DNA of 20,000 nucleotides from positions 1 through 20,000 of the forward strand of contig NW_013653733.1 in the NCBI RefSeq assembly GCF_000499385.1. The letters are read 5' to 3'. The DNA comes from Eimeria necatrix. Taxonomy: Eukaryota > Apicomplexa > Conoidasida > Eucoccidiorida > Eimeriidae. Of the stretch, positions 1 through 7,892 are shown in pieces. A program made the position numbers and the translations under genes. The notes under the pieces were generated by a model, which saw only the letters and a list, made by a program, of their open reading frames with translations, was not told where the DNA came from and did not search any database. Position 1 is the first letter of the stretch, and every line of letters begins with the position of its first letter.

Positions 1-168
1 ACCCCAAACGGGTTTGGGGTTTGGGGTTTGGGGTTTGGGGTTTGGGGTGGGGTTGGGGTGGGCGCTCGCGCGAGGGCTCTGGCGGCCAGGGTTCTGCAGG
101 GCGGGGCGGTTAGGGTTTAGGGTTTAGGGTTTAGGGTTTAGGGTTTAGGGTTTGGGGTTTGGGTGCAG
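1..168. repeat. Telomere-like TTTGGGG/TTTAGGG intron sequence at the left edge
   Basis: Runs of TTTGGGG (about 10-50) and TTTAGGG (about 112-150) surround a GC-rich spacer. The stretch ends in a TGCAG acceptor at 164-168, directly before a TPR exon, so it is the 3' part of an intron. No coding sequence was recognised in it. Confidence 0.85.
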
Positions 169-2294
169 CTGCTACCTCAAGACCGGAGAGTTCGCGCAAG
201 CCATTGACGAAGCTTCTGCAGCCATCAAGCTGGATGAGGTACAACAACCTCCATTCTAGGGTTTAGGGTTTAGGGTTTGCCCTGCAACAAACAGGGTTTA
301 GGGTTTAGGGTTTAGGGTTTAGGGTTTAGGGTTTGTGTAGCGCGCGTGGTGTTGCGGGCCCATCGCGGCGGTCGTGGCCGCTGCGCAGCTGCCGCCCGAA
401 ACCCTAAACCCCAAACCCTAAACCCTAAACCCTCGTTTGTGTACAGAAAAACAGCAAAGCTAAACCCTAAACCCTAAACCCTCGTTTGTGTGCAGAAGAA
501 CAGCAAAGCTAAACCCCAAACCCTCGTTTGTGTGCAGAAAAGCAGCAAAGCTAAACCCCAAACCCTAAACCCTAAACCCTAAACCCTAAACCCTCGTTTG
601 TGTGCAGAAAAACAGCAAAGCCTGGTACAGACGCGGAGTGGCCAGGGCTGCCTTCGGGCTGCTGGATGAAGCCCGCAGCGACTTGGCAGCAGCAGCAAGA
701 ATAGACCCTAAAAATGTTGAAATTCGAAATGAACTCAAAAAAGTAGGGTTTAGGGTTTAGGGTTTAGGGTTTAGGGTTTAGGGTTTAGGGTTTGGGGGTT
801 GGGGTTGGGGCCCGGGAGCGGGGTCAGGGGCGCTGGCGCGCGGGGCGGCGCGTAGAGGCGCCGTCGAGGGTTTAGGGATGCGCGCTAGGGTTTAGGGTTT
901 AGGGTTTAGGGTTTAGGGTTTAGGGTTTAGGGTTTGGGGTGTGCGTACAGTGCAAGGAGAAACTGGAAGAAGTGCGCAAGAAAGAGAAAAGCACTTTTGG
1001 CGCCATTTTTGCAAAGGCGGCTCTTTATGATGGTTTGACAAACCCTAAACCCTCGTCAAAACCCTAAACCCTCGTCAAAACCCTAAACCCTCGTCAAAAC
1101 CCTAAACCCTCGTCGAAACGCTAAACCCTAAACCCTCGTCGAAACGCTAAAACCTAAACCCTTGTCGAAACGCCAAACCCTAAACCCTCGTCGAAACGCT
1201 AAACCCTAAACCCTCGTCGAAACGCTAAACCCTTGTTTAAACCCTAAACCCTCGTCGAAATTCTAAACCTTCGTTTAAACCCTAAACCCTCGTCGAAACC
1301 CTAAACCCCCGTTTAAACCCTAAACCCTCGTTTAAACCCTAAACCCTAGTTGCAGCGCTAACCCCTAGCTGGGGCCCGCGGCGCTACGCCCCAGCATAAA
1401 CGCTAAACCCTAAACCCTAGCTTAAGCGGCAAACCCTAGCGTGAGCATAAGCCCTAAACCCTACAGATAAACCCTAGGCACTAGCTCGCATCCTAAACCC
1501 TAAACCCTAGCTGAAACCCTAAACCCTAGTTTCTGGCGAGGGCCACGCTGCCCCAGCTTCTCTCTGGGCTGCAGAGGGCTAGCCTTCAGCTCTAAACCCT
1601 AAACCCTAAACCCTAATTGTTTGTTGCAGAGAAAGCTGGCGTGCGCAACCTCGACCGCTGCCCTAGGGTTTTCATGAATATTCGCGTCGGCGACAAACCC
1701 GGTAAACCCTAAACCCTAAACCCTAACAAATGCTAAACCCTAAACCCTAGCTGCGGGGCGGCATCTGCTGCGGCTGCCCGCCTGTGGCGCTGCAACGCAG
1801 TGAACCCAAACCCTAAACCCTAGCCGCTCTTTTCGGCAAGCAGTCTAGGGTTTAGGGTTTAGGGTTTAGGGTTTAGGGTTTGCGTGCAGCAAAGCGGCTT
1901 GTGATTGCGCTGTATCAAGACACTGTGCCGCGCACAGTGGAGAACTTCAAGTCTCTGTGCGTGGGTGAGTGCGAGGGTTTAGGGTTTAGGGTTTAGGGTT
2001 TAGGGTTTAGGGTTTAGTATTCGTTTGAGCGTTGCGGGGAGTGTAGGGGGTCATTTTTCGCGATTTTTTCAGGGGCGCGAGGGTTTAGGGTTTAGGGTTT
2101 AGGGTTTAGGGTTTAGGGTTTAGGGTTTGGCGCGCAGGAGACAAAAAAGGCAAAGAAGGAAATGTTTTGAGTTTCAAACAAAACACTTTCCACAGAATCA
2201 TAAAAGGGTTTATGGCTCAAGGCGGAGACATCGACGGCAAGGGGGGCGAAAGCATTTACGGGCCTTCCTTTGAAGGTGCATTAATTAATTAATT

Positions 2295-2325
<31 letters not shown>

Positions 2326-3535
2326 TTTTATTTATTTATTTTATTTATTTGTTTTATTTACTTATTTATTTCCCTTATTTATCTGTTATTCACTTATTTC
2401 ATTTGCTTGTTTGTCGGGTTGTTTATTTGCTACATTTTTATGTATCGTTTTCCGCTTTTGACTATTAGCCATTATTGTGTTAAACCCTAAACCCTAAACC
2501 CTAAACCCTTGAGTGAGTTTGGGTGTTTTACGACTGAAGTGGATTAGGACGTCGATTTGTGTTTTGGCATGTGGAGCGGCGAAGCCCTGGTTTAGGGTTT
2601 GTAAACCCTAATTTAGGGTTTAGGGTTTGCAAACCCTAATTTAGGGTTTAGGGTTTGGGGCGTACGTGCAGACGAGGCCTTCATCGACAAACACCTCCAC
2701 AGGGGCCAACTCTCCATGGCCAACGCCGGCCCCAACACCAACAGCTCTCAATTCTTCATTACTTTCGGCCCCACGCCCCACCTAGATGGGTAGGGTTTAG
2801 GGTTTAGGGTTTGGGGTTTAGGGTTTAGGGTTTGGGGTTTAGGGTTTGGGGTTTAGGGTTTGGGGCTGGGGAGCAAACAAGCGGCGCTGCTGGGGGGCAG
2901 CGGAGAAGCGCCGCTGCAGGCCGCGGCCCGAGGGTTTAGGGTTTCCAGGGTTTGGGATTTTTAGGGTTTAGGGTTTCTAGGGTTTAGGGTTTCTAGGGTT
3001 TAGGGTTTGTGTTTAGGAAACATGTGGTTTTCGGCGAAGTGGTTGAGGGTTTGGAACTTCTTGACGACATGGAGGAGGTCCCCACAGACGCCTCCGACAA
3101 ACCCGAGGTACCAACTCCCCCAGCTAGCTAGCTAGCTAGCTAGCTAGCTGGCTGGCTAATTAGCTAGCTAACTGGCTAGCTAGCTGGCTAGCTAGCTAGC
3201 TCTGGCTAGCTAGCTGGCTAGCTGGCTAGCTCTGGCTAGCTAGCTGGCTAGCTAGCTGGCTAGATAGCCAGACCTAGCTAGCTAGCTAGCTAGCTCTGGC
3301 TAGCTAGCCAGTTGCTTTTTTAGGCCGGTAATGTATTTAGGCAGTTAGCTAGCTTGTTGGTAACTCGGCTAGTTGGCTATCTTGTTGCCTGGCCAGCTAG
3401 CTAGCTAGCTGTCTAGTTTGCTGATTGTTTAGCTAGCTAGCTAGCCAGCTAGCTAGCTAGCTAGCTGTTGAGCCACTAGTTTCTGTGTTTGCCCTGCAGG
3501 TGCCCGTGGTTATTGAGGACTGCGGGGCTCTCTGA
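169..3535 (+). CDS. TPR-cyclophilin protein, probable C-terminal part of a dual-family immunophilin (5' end outside window)
   Basis: Peptidyl-prolyl isomerase/co-chaperone. Visible exons: 169-238, 608-742, 951-1032, 1630-1701, 1890-1964, 2138-2275, 2672-2789, 3017-3107, 3500-3535; all have GT..AG borders and all phases close, giving about 271 residues ending at TGA 3533-3535. Exons 1-2 encode a TPR repeat ([12 protein letters not shown]..., then NSKAWYRRG); the Lys and Arg of KAWYR sit where Hsp90-binding TPRs carry the carboxylate clamp. Exon 3 gives a basic helix ([19 protein letters not shown]). Exons 4-9 form a whole cyclophilin domain: [37 protein letters not shown] (catalytic Arg, Phe, Gln present), [38 protein letters not shown]. 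The CypA Trp121 position is His, as in Cyp40, which in that family lowers cyclosporin affinity. TPR before cyclophilin is the reverse of Cyp40 but matches Toxoplasma FCBP57 (FKBP-TPR-cyclophilin). The FKBP part is inferred, not seen. Confidence 0.88.
239..607 (+). repeat. Intron with TTTAGGG array followed by inverted CCCTAAA array
   Basis: This intron of the TPR-cyclophilin gene holds TTTAGGG units at about 257-282 and 296-334, then CCCTAAA units at about 401-434, 461-480 and 552-592. The two orientations are complementary, so the pre-mRNA could fold back. The right half also holds three extra copies of the 3' splice site. Confidence 0.85.
431..621 (+). repeat. Four copies of a 30-bp 3' splice-site/exon-start unit
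   Basis: Copies lie at 431-460, 480-509, 522-551 and 592-621. Each starts CCTCGTTTGTGT, runs through an acceptor (TACAG in the first, TGCAG in the others) and continues with the first 14 bases of the exon (through GCAAAGC). Only the fourth leads into the conserved TPR codons; the first three return to CCCTAAA repeats. Joining the upstream exon to copy 1 would meet a TAA after seven codons. The copies differ by single bases. The telomere-like spacers between them vary in length. Confidence 0.85.
743..950 (+). repeat. Intron with two TTTAGGG arrays
   Basis: Intron between the TPR exon and the basic-helix exon of the immunophilin gene. TTTAGGG arrays at about 745-790 and 889-935 flank a GC-rich unique spacer. 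Donor GTAGGG at 743 and acceptor GTACAG ending at 950. Confidence 0.85.
1033..1629 (+). repeat. Long intron of degenerate CCCTAAA repeats
   Basis: This 597-base intron joins the TPR half to the cyclophilin half. It is mostly CCCTAAA-type repeat with interspersed CTCGTCGAAACG or CTCGTTTAAAC spacers giving a longer, irregular unit at about 1041-1345, then scattered heptamers to 1618. There is no ATG on the + strand from 1032 to 1673, which argues against a separate cyclophilin gene starting here. If the intron is retained, the frame adds NPKPSSKP and stops at TAA 1065-1067. Confidence 0.8.
1702..2137 (+). repeat. Two short introns rich in telomere-like heptamers, flanking exon 1890-1964
   Basis: The intron 1702-1889 carries CCCTAAA near its donor (about 1703-1746, 1805-1823) and TTTAGGG near its acceptor (about 1847-1881). 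The intron 1965-2137 has a good donor (GTGAGT) and TTTAGGG arrays at about 1976-2018 and 2081-2129. Confidence 0.85.
2276..2671 (+). repeat. Intron with TTTA tract and alternating telomere-like repeats
   Basis: A (TTTA)n tract at about 2286-2350 decays into T-rich sequence to about 2470. Then follow CCCTAAA units at 2481-2509 and, at 2588-2658, a pattern in which TTTAGGG and AAACCCTAA alternate and form small inverted repeats. The next exon starts after CGTGCAG ending at 2671. Confidence 0.8.
2790..3016 (+). repeat. Intron of TTTAGGG/TTTGGGG repeats
   Basis: Donor GTAGGG at 2790; heptamer arrays at about 2791-2866 and 2932-3009 in both TTTAGGG and TTTGGGG forms, with inserted TCTAGGG units. 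The acceptor is TTTAG ending at 3016. Confidence 0.85.
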
Positions 3536-3654
3536 AGACCCGTCCTAGATAGCTAGCTAGCTAGCTAGCTAGCTAGCTGGCCACACAGCTAGCTAGCTAG
3601 TTAGCTAGCTAGCTAATTAGCTGGCTTGCTAGCTAGCTAGCTAGCTAGCTGGTT
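3121..3654. repeat. GCTA (TAGC) tetranucleotide tract spanning the last intron and 3' flank of the immunophilin gene
   Basis: Long, lightly degenerate TAGC repeats at about 3121-3300 and 3390-3465 inside the last intron, and again at 3547-3654 after the stop codon. The unit is self-complementary (AGCT), so each strand can fold on itself. The last coding exon (3500-3535) sits as an island between the two tracts. Confidence 0.9.
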
Positions 3655-3735
3655 GGGTGGCAGGATGGGCGGCGGCTAGCTGGCTTGCCCGCCTGGTGAG
3701 CAGCAAGCTGAGCTCGCGTGTGGGGCAGAGTGTGC

Positions 3736-3899
3736 TGCTGCTGCCGCAGCAGCAGCAGCACCTGCAGCAGAACTTGCAGCAGCAGCAGCACTTGCAGCAG
3801 CAGCAGCACCTGCAGCAGCAGCAGCACTTGCAGCAGCAGCAGCAGCTCCTGCAGCAGCAGCAGCAGCACCTGCAGCAGCAGCAGCACCTGCAGCAGCAG
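3736..3899. repeat. CAG-rich repeat, no supported gene
   Basis: Imperfect CAGCAGCAGCACCTG units of about 15 bases are open in several frames on both strands (Gln/His/Leu, Ser/Thr/Cys, Ala/Gly). No domain, targeting signal or splice pattern supports any frame. It follows directly on the 3' flank of the immunophilin gene. Confidence 0.75.
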
Positions 3900-3931
3900 A
3901 TTTCTGTGCGTCTTTTGTTTGGTTTTGTCTC

Positions 3932-3973
3932 GGGTGTACGTACACCTGAAGAGTGCCAGGTGTCTGTACACCC
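3932..3973. repeat. Two isolated copies of the GTGTACGTACAC palindrome
   Basis: GGTGTACGTACACC lies at about 3933-3946 and the CTGT-loop form GGTGTCTGTACACC at about 3959-3972. The first is followed by TGAAGAG, close to the CAGAAGAG that follows most copies in the main array. Confidence 0.8.
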
Positions 3974-4168
3974 GGAGAGGAACCCACCATATACTTTTTG
4001 TTTTTCTTTCTTTGCGGAATTGAAAGAACTAAAAGTGGAAATAAAAGCAAAAAGGCGGAATAAGTGGAAATAAATAATTAAATTGGAAATAAAAACAGCA
4101 AATTAATCAATTTAAAACAAAAAATTAAAAAACAAAAACGAAACAAAAAAAACCACAGAGATAATGAG

Positions 4169-4280
4169 GCAGCAGCAGCAGCTGTACGTACACTGCTGCT
4201 GCTGCTGCAGCAGCAGCAGCAGCAGCTGTACGTACACTGCTGCTGCTGCTGCAGCAGCAGCAGCAGCTGTACGTACACCT
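4169..4280. repeat. Composite hairpin repeat: CAG run, CTGTACGTACAC core, CTG run
   Basis: CTGTACGTACAC occurs at about 4182, 4226 and 4267, each preceded by (CAG)n and the first two followed by (CTG)n, with a period of about 41-45 bases. CAG and CTG runs are complementary, so each unit is a long inverted repeat centred on the palindrome. Confidence 0.85.
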
Positions 4281-4333
4281 CAGCTGAGCGCTGCAGCCGG
4301 CGGCGCCCGTTCGTTGCATTTCGACGGACTGGT

Positions 4334-4460
4334 CCATTAAATGATTAATTAAATTAAATTCATTAATTGAATTAATGAATTTAATTAATATTAATTAAAC
4401 TTATTAATTGAATTAATAAATTTAATTAATTGAATTTATTAATTGAATTAATTTGTCTTT
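4334..4460. repeat. AT-rich TTAATTAA palindromic tract
   Basis: Almost pure A+T built from ATTAATTAA and GAATTAAT words, highly self-complementary. No coding sequence was seen. Confidence 0.85.
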
Positions 4461-4730
4461 ATTCCTTTCTTTCTTGTCTTCGAGCCATGCATGCAACTCA
4501 ACCCAAAAATAAAACCCCAAAAAAGCAGCAGCAGCAGCAGCTGCTGCTGCTGCTGCTGCTGCACATCTTCCCGCTGCTGCTGCAGACCGCAGCAGTACCT
4601 GAGGGGCCCCCGGGGGCCCCCTGAGGCCCCTTGAAGACCCTCTGGGGCCCCTGGGGGCCCCTGGGGGCCCCTCCGTTCTGAATTGAAGTTGAGAAGTTTC
4701 GGAGCCTTTTTAATCTCTTGCTGCATTACC
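4461..4730. other. Intergenic stretch with CAG/CTG hairpin and GGGGCCCC words
   Basis: It holds TGCATGCA (4488-4495), a (CAG)n(CTG)n inverted repeat at about 4526-4562, and GGGGCCCC-type words at about 4600-4675. No gene was supported on either strand. Confidence 0.6.
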
Positions 4731-5523
4731 TGAGGTGTACATACACCCCACCTTTGCTGCTGGGCCTCCTCCGCTTTCTTGAGGTGTACGTACACCTCAA
4801 AAAACCCCACAAACGCCACCTCAGCTGTACGTACACCTCAGGAGGCCTCAATCTGAGGTGTACGTACACCTCAAAAGGCACCCAGTTGTCCTCTATTTGA
4901 GGTGTACGTACACCTCAGAAGACACCTTCTGCGGTGTACGTACACCTCAAACACATTGCGGTGTCTGTACACCCCGGAAAAGCCAGGGCCTCTTTTTGAG
5001 GTGTACGTACACCGCAGAAGACACTGCGGAGCTGCGCATGCACCTCAGAAGACACCTGCTGAGGTGTACGTACACCTCAAGCGCTCCTCCTCGAGACACC
5101 TCAAAAGAGCTTCTGAGGTGTACGTACACCCCAAAAGAGCTTCTGCGGTGTACGTACACCTCAGAAGCCACCCACTTGTCCTCTATTTGAGGTGTACGTA
5201 CACCTCAGAAGAGCTTTTGAGGTGTACGTACACCTCAGAAGAGCTTTTGAGCTGTCTGTACACCTCAGAAGAGCTGCTGAGGTGTACATACACCTCAGAA
5301 GAGCTCTTGAGGTGTACATACACCTCAGAAGACCCCTTCTGAGGTGTACGTACACCCCAGAAGAGCTGCTGAGGTGTCTGTACACCTCAGAAGAGCCCGA
5401 GAACTTGAGGTGTACGTACACCTCAGAAGACCCCTCCTGAGGTGTACGTACACCCCAGAAGAGCTGCTGAGGTGTCTGTACACCTCAGAAGAGCCCGAGG
5501 ACTTGAGGTGTACGTACACCTCA
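4731..5523. repeat. Array of 23 copies of the 20-bp palindrome TGAGGTGTACGTACACCTCA
   Basis: Copies start at 4731, 4780, 4821, 4854, 4898, 4930, 4957, 4997, 5027 (degenerate), 5060, 5114, 5144, 5188, 5218, 5248, 5278, 5308, 5340, 5370, 5406, 5438, 5468 and 5504. From 5188 the spacing is mostly 30, then 30-36 bases, with linkers like GAAGAGCTTT. The arms TGAGGTGT/ACACCTCA are the most constant part; the central four bases are ACGT, CTGT or ACAT. Because it is palindromic and near a 30-base period, both strands show long open frames (EVYVHLRR, RCTYTSEE), which I regard as by-products. It fills the 3' side of the CPBP protease gene and supplies its TGA stop. I know no name for this element. Confidence 0.92.
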
Positions 5524-5780
5524 AAAGAGCCCGAGGGCTTGGGCGAAGAGGGCGACGACGGCGAAGTCGACTCCGGCGTGGAGCCCCACAGCAGTCAAAA
5601 GGCCGAATTTGCTGCTGCAGCGCAGCAGCAGCAAAAGGGCCCCCAAGAAGAAAAGACAGAAGAAAGAGGGTACAGCCCAGGGGGCCCCCAGGAGGGCCTC
5701 GCAGACCACCATGTGGTAGCTGCTGTAGGCAGCAGTCACTGCAACAAAGGCCCCCCACGGCCTCTTCTCCAGCGCCTCCC

Positions 5781-5822
<42 letters not shown>

Positions 5823-5923
5823 AGCTGCTGCAGCAGCAGCGGCGCTGCGGCGGGCGCGGCGCGCCCGTCAGCGGCTGCGCTGCTGCTGCGCCCGCGGCCC
5901 CCTCCTCCGCCGCAGCAGCAGCA

Positions 5924-5958
<35 letters not shown>

Positions 5959-6547
5959 GCCCCCGGGGGGCCCCCCCAGGGTCCCCCCGGGGGGCCCCCC
6001 GGGGTGTACGTACAGCGGAGAAGGGGGGGGGCAGTAAACGCATGCAGTTAATTCTTTCAAAAGAAAAACTCTCCAAAAGAATTCTTCAATTGGAGGATTT
6101 AAAAAAACAAAATAGAAAGCGAGGGCCCCCGTGAGGGGGAGGGGGCCCCCGAGGCCCTGCTGCAGCAGGCGGTCGCGCAGCAGCAGCAGCAGCTGCTGCT
6201 GCGCTGCTGCGCGCAGCAGCAGCAGCAGCAACTGGAAGCCACCAAAAGCAGCAGCAGCTCCCAACACAAACCCCACAAGGGCCCACAAACTCTGCTGCTT
6301 CCAGGGGCCCCCCAGGGGCCCCCGGGGGGCCCCCAAGCGGCGGTAGAAAAGAGGGTCTTGGCTGGCGAGGTGTATGTACACCGCAGGGGCCCCCAGCATG
6401 CAGCACCAGTGCAGCACGAGCATAGCAGCAGCAGCAGAATGCAAGACAGACACAAACAGCAGACACGACAGCAGCGGCAGCAGCGACAGCAGCAGCAAAC
6501 TCCCCACCCGCAGCAAAGACACGCGCCAGCTCCTCGCGGGGCCCCCC

Positions 6548-6593
<46 letters not shown>

Positions 6594-6762
6594 AGCCCAG
6601 CGGCAGCACTTCCAGCTCGTACTGCAGCGCCCCCTCAGCTGCTTCCACGCTCTCCAGGTCCTCCTCCTGCTGCTGCTGCTGCAGCAGCTGCTGCTGCTGC
6701 TGCAGCAGCTGCTGCTGCTGCTCGTCGGCGCACAGACCCAGCGCCAACTCCTGCTGCTTCGG

Positions 6763-6794
<32 letters not shown>

Positions 6795-6931
6795 TAGCAG
6801 CAAGAAATGAGGGAGGGGCCCCAGGAGACGCAGCAGCAGCAAGGGGCCCTCGGGGGGCCCCCGAGGGGCCCCAGGGGGCCCCTAAGCTCAAGGGGGCCTC
6901 CAGATCCTGCATTGCTGCGCAGCTGCTGCTC

Positions 6932-6968
<37 letters not shown>

Positions 6969-7167
6969 TGATGCCGCTGCTGCTGTTGCTTTTGACGCTG
7001 CTGCTGCTGCTGCTGCCACCACTGCTGCTCTTGAGGCCGACGCTGCTGCTGCTGCTGCTGTTGCTGCTGCTGTTGCTGCTGCAGCAAGCGGGGGGCCCCT
7101 TGCCCAGGGGGGCCCCTGGAGCGGCCTGGGGGCCCCTTGCCTCTGTAGGGGATGAAAATGGAAGCAA
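5521..7167 (-). CDS. CPBP-family (CAAX protease / Rce1-like) intramembrane metalloprotease
   Basis: A polytopic membrane protein. The open frame holds the family's three motifs in order: EEFFWR (EExxxR) at 6070-6087, YSSYH (Y/FxxxH) near 5713-5727, and HAGVD (HxxxD) at 5566-5580. These glutamates and histidines form the metal/catalytic site in CPBP proteases. Hydrophobic segments precede EExxxR (GSLLLLSLLPLLSCLLFVSV; SLWALVGFVLGAAAAFGGF; GALAFYFVFLNPP) and lie between and around the His motifs (PSFFCLFFLGALLLLL). Ser, Gln and Ala runs fill the N-terminal half, and a Gly/Pro-Ala-Cys/Ser block of some 90 codons separates the first two motifs. The frame opens at a TTG (7167), so the true start is elsewhere: an upstream exon joined after the pyrimidine-rich acceptor near 7150, or ATG at 6933 or 6912. 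Family members act on prenylated CAAX proteins or other membrane substrates; the substrate here is unknown. Confidence 0.8.
6001..6016. repeat. Palindrome copy inside the CPBP protease frame
   Basis: GGTGTACGTACAGC encodes the LYVHP stretch between the EExxxR and YxxxH motifs. One arm is degraded. It lies next to a GGGGCCCC-type block (about 5960-6002). It could be coding or lie in an unrecognised intron; the frame stays open through it. Confidence 0.7.
6367..6384. repeat. Second palindrome copy inside the CPBP protease frame
   Basis: GAGGTGTATGTACACCGC (centre ATGT) encodes VYIHLA between the first two hydrophobic regions of the protease. No stop or shift is introduced. Confidence 0.7.
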
Positions 7168-7541
7168 TTGACTGCAGCGGGGGTTTGTGTTAGGGTCTAA
7201 ACCCTAAACCCTAAACCCTAAACCCTAAACCCTAGCTAGCGCGGTAAGGCGAGGTGCAGCAGAAGGCGCTCGGTGTGCTCCTGCTGGTGCTGCTGCAGCA
7301 GAGGAGCAGCAGCAAAAGACAAACAGCAGCAAAGACAATTTATCCCTATTCTTCTGAAAACGGAGTGTACGTACACCTGAAACTGAGGCACACAGAGCCT
7401 TCCGCCGCAGCAGCTGCTGCTGCTGCTGCTGCTGCGGCTGTTGCTGCCGCTGCTGCTGGTGCTGCGGCTGCTGCTGCTGCAGTTAGCCAAACTGGAGCCC
7501 CCGGAGCTGTCTGTACACCCCAGAAGAGTCGCTTAAGATGA
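7168..7541. other. Telomere-like array and CAG-rich sequence upstream of the CPBP gene; possible 5' exon
   Basis: CCCTAAA repeats at 7198-7233 would be an intron or 5' flank of the minus-strand protease gene. Beyond them, 7236-7490 is open on the - strand (LLQQHQQEHTERLLLHLALP near its end), and CTG/GCT runs fill 7405-7480. Palindrome copies lie at about 7362-7379 and 7505-7522. An upstream protease exon is possible, but no splice pair could be fixed. Confidence 0.4.
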
Positions 7542-7787
7542 AAACTTCATTTTTAATTTATCAAAAACAAAAAAAGAAGAAATCAGCAGCAAGAATGCTG
7601 CAGCTAGCAGGGGGCCCCGCACCTGCAGCAGCAGCAGCAGCAGCAGCAGCCCCCAAGCGACGGCTGGGGCCCCCTGTCGCTGCTGCTGGGTCGCCCACTT
7701 CCCCCTAAAAACAAATTAAGTTTTGGGATTTAAAATCTAATTTTGAGGGTTTAGGGTTTAGATATGAGGGTTTAGGGTTCAGGGTTT
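7542..7787. other. Intergenic: A-rich stretch, short CAG run and degenerate telomere-like repeats
   Basis: A-rich sequence (7550-7590), a GGGGCCCC word, a short CAG run (7626-7650), then TTTAGGG units interrupted by ATATGA at 7746-7787. No gene was supported. Confidence 0.6.
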
Positions 7788-7844
7788 ACACGCTGCGGCT
7801 CGGGCGCCAGCAGCAAACCCGACGAACACTTTTTCCAAGGCCTG

Positions 7845-7892
<48 letters not shown>

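Noticed and set aside
1..160. Chromosome end (true telomere) at the left edge
   Set aside because: Heptamer arrays are short, interrupted and followed by a TPR exon with an acceptor; the same arrays occur inside introns throughout the window in both orientations.
1674..3535. A separate single-domain cyclophilin starting at the ATG at 1674
   Set aside because: The conserved residues before this Met (NLDRCPRVF) are part of the domain, and the upstream exon splices in phase from the TPR part.
3657..4073. Gln/His-rich + strand gene and its Ala-, Leu- or Ser-rich alternatives
   Set aside because: All frames are open because of CAG repetition; none has normal-composition flanks showing a domain or consistent splice sites.
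4858..5440. Protein of EVYVHLRR / RCTYTSEE repeats in the palindrome array
   Set aside because: Both strands give equivalent open frames because the unit is palindromic with a roughly 30-base period; no start, domain or splice support.
5188..5523. CRISPR-like regular array of palindromic repeats about 30 bases apart
   Set aside because: Linkers are only about 10-16 bases and nearly identical, not unique spacers; the surrounding genes have introns and the genome is eukaryotic.
6358..7171. + strand Gln/Ala/Ser/Leu frames opposite the CPBP protease
   Set aside because: They are complements of CAG runs; the - strand carries conserved motifs and membrane segments.
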